5,100 bases of DNA, taken from contig JAVBTR010000088.1 in NCBI GenBank assembly GCA_031556065.1, forward strand, positions 1 through 5,100. The letters run 5' to 3'. Source of the DNA: JAVBTR01 sp031556065. Its GTDB lineage: Bacteria > Bacillota > Clostridia > Christensenellales > Aristaeellaceae. The position numbers were made by a program, and so were the translations under genes. The first letter of the stretch is position 1. Each line of letters begins with the position of its first letter. The notes beneath the pieces were generated by a model. That model had not been told where the DNA came from, made no database searches, and saw only the letters and a program-made list of their open reading frames with translations. This document shows, one piece after another, positions 4,507-5,100 of this stretch.

Positions 4507-5100
4507 TTACAGAATTTCGATCTCTTCGGAGGTTTCAAGCTTGCCATTTCTAAATGCTGAGTTCCCAGGTACGCCTTTCATAAGCAGCTGGCGGGCCTCT
4601 TTATACTCATCGCCTATAAAACCAAGCCGTAAAAGATAGCACCGCAGGGCATATTTAGCGTTGCTCGTCTCGTTTTCGGAGAAGGTTACTCTCTGCTGCT
4701 TTTTAGCCATTTTGATAATGGCTGTAAGCAAAAGGGCAACGGCATTGATCAGCTCCGGCGGCGCAGAAATCGGCAACCATGGGAACTTCAGCGTATTTTC
4801 TGTTTCCTCGATAGGAAGCGCATCACATTCCAGAGCAAGCTTTATAAGCCAGCCCTTCCCTTCAATGATTTTCTTCACATTATGGATTGCCTGCTCTGTC
4901 ATACCTTCTTTGGGGAACTCCAACACGATTCCATCGGCGGTAGGCTGTGTAAGGCAAGCCTGCATGGCCTTCTCCTGAGGCGGCTTTTCATAAGCGCTCC
5001 AACGGTCATCTATTGTGTTAAAGCCCCTACCTCTAAGGCCATGAACAAGCTGTTCGACAAGCTTAACATCAGCAAAATCGTCAACCTCTACATCGCCGTT
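4507..5100 (-). CDS. Conserved phage protein of unknown function ('virulence-related' family), N-terminus outside window
   Basis: The frame is open to the right window edge, giving the last 197 residues of a longer protein. An internal ATG at 4965 is not a credible start, because coding-like sequence continues upstream of it (NGDVEVDDFADVKLVEQLVH at residues 1-20). I recall very similar proteins in Clostridia prophages, at this place upstream of terS, labelled 'virulence-related protein', a name with no demonstrated function. Recognisable stretches are GIVLEFPKEGMTEQAIHNV (57-75), ALECDALPIEETENTLKFPW (89-108), a hydrophobic helix AVALLLTAIIKMA (120-132), the most conserved-looking NAKYALRCYLLRLGFIGDEY (147-166) and GNSAFRNG (179-186). 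No catalytic motif, signal peptide or clear membrane segment is seen; the hydrophobic helix is short. It is probably cytoplasmic. The family assignment comes from memory of the pattern, and no biochemical role should be read from the label. Confidence 0.72.
   Translation of the reverse strand, partial: NGDVEVDDFADVKLVEQLVHGLRGRGFNTIDDRWSAYEKPPQEKAMQACLTQPTADGIVLEFPKEGMTEQAIHNVKKIIEGKGWLIKLALECDALPIEETENTLKFPWLPISAPPELINAVALLLTAIIKMAKKQQRVTFSENETSNAKYALRCYLLRLGFIGDEYKEARQLLMKGVPGNSAFRNGKLETSEEIEIL

Noticed and set aside
4059..4560. Plus-strand open frames of 95 and 112 codons opposite terS
   Set aside because: They overlap the well-supported terS and have no ribosome binding site or recognisable protein pattern.
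1..5100. CRISPR arrays, tRNA genes, insertion sequences, attachment sites
   Set aside because: I saw no spaced direct repeats, tRNA-like sequence, transposase or terminal inverted repeats, and no integrase or att-like duplication. The terS region was also scanned for an obvious cos site, but none can be claimed by eye.

Overview
The window is part of a tailed-phage genome, most likely a prophage of a low- to mid-GC Gram-positive bacterium (Firmicutes, probably a gut-type Clostridia). Three things support this: the gene families resemble those of Clostridia prophages, nearly every start has a GGAGG-type ribosome binding site, and GC is around 50% in the packaging genes by hand count on sampled lines. 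All recognised genes lie on the minus strand, so transcription runs from right to left. The host assignment is inference; no integrase, att site or host gene is visible.

In transcription order the layout is as follows. (1) 5100-4507: the C-terminal part of a conserved phage protein of unknown function, of the kind often labelled 'virulence-related'. (2) A terminator-like hairpin at 4454-4486. (3) 4424-3927: terminase small subunit, P27 family. (4) 3922-3407: a free-standing HNH/AP2-type homing endonuclease between the two terminase genes, overlapping the start of terL. (5) 3414-1816: terminase large subunit. (6) 1805-1479: a short zinc-binding HNH nuclease of the phage packaging type. (7) 1412-737: a type II toxin-antitoxin cassette (Phd/YefM-like antitoxin, RelE/ParE-like toxin) with its own strong promoter, palindromic operator candidates and terminator. 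(8) 715-1: the N-terminal 238 residues of an HK97-type portal protein, cut by the window edge.

TerS, TerL, the short HNH protein and portal form the DNA packaging motor module of an HK97-like, probably cos-type siphovirus: TerS recognises the DNA, TerL cuts and pumps it, the HNH protein assists cleavage and the portal is the entry channel. Two elements interrupt this conserved block. The homing endonuclease sits between terS and terL and appears to have left terL without a good ribosome binding site. The toxin-antitoxin unit sits between the HNH gene and portal as a self-contained 'moron' with its own transcription signals and lower GC.

No wholly new system is evident. The points most worth a second look are the toxin-antitoxin moron, the translational arrangement at the endonuclease/terL junction, and the uncharacterised protein upstream of terS. 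All gaps between genes are under 130 bases.
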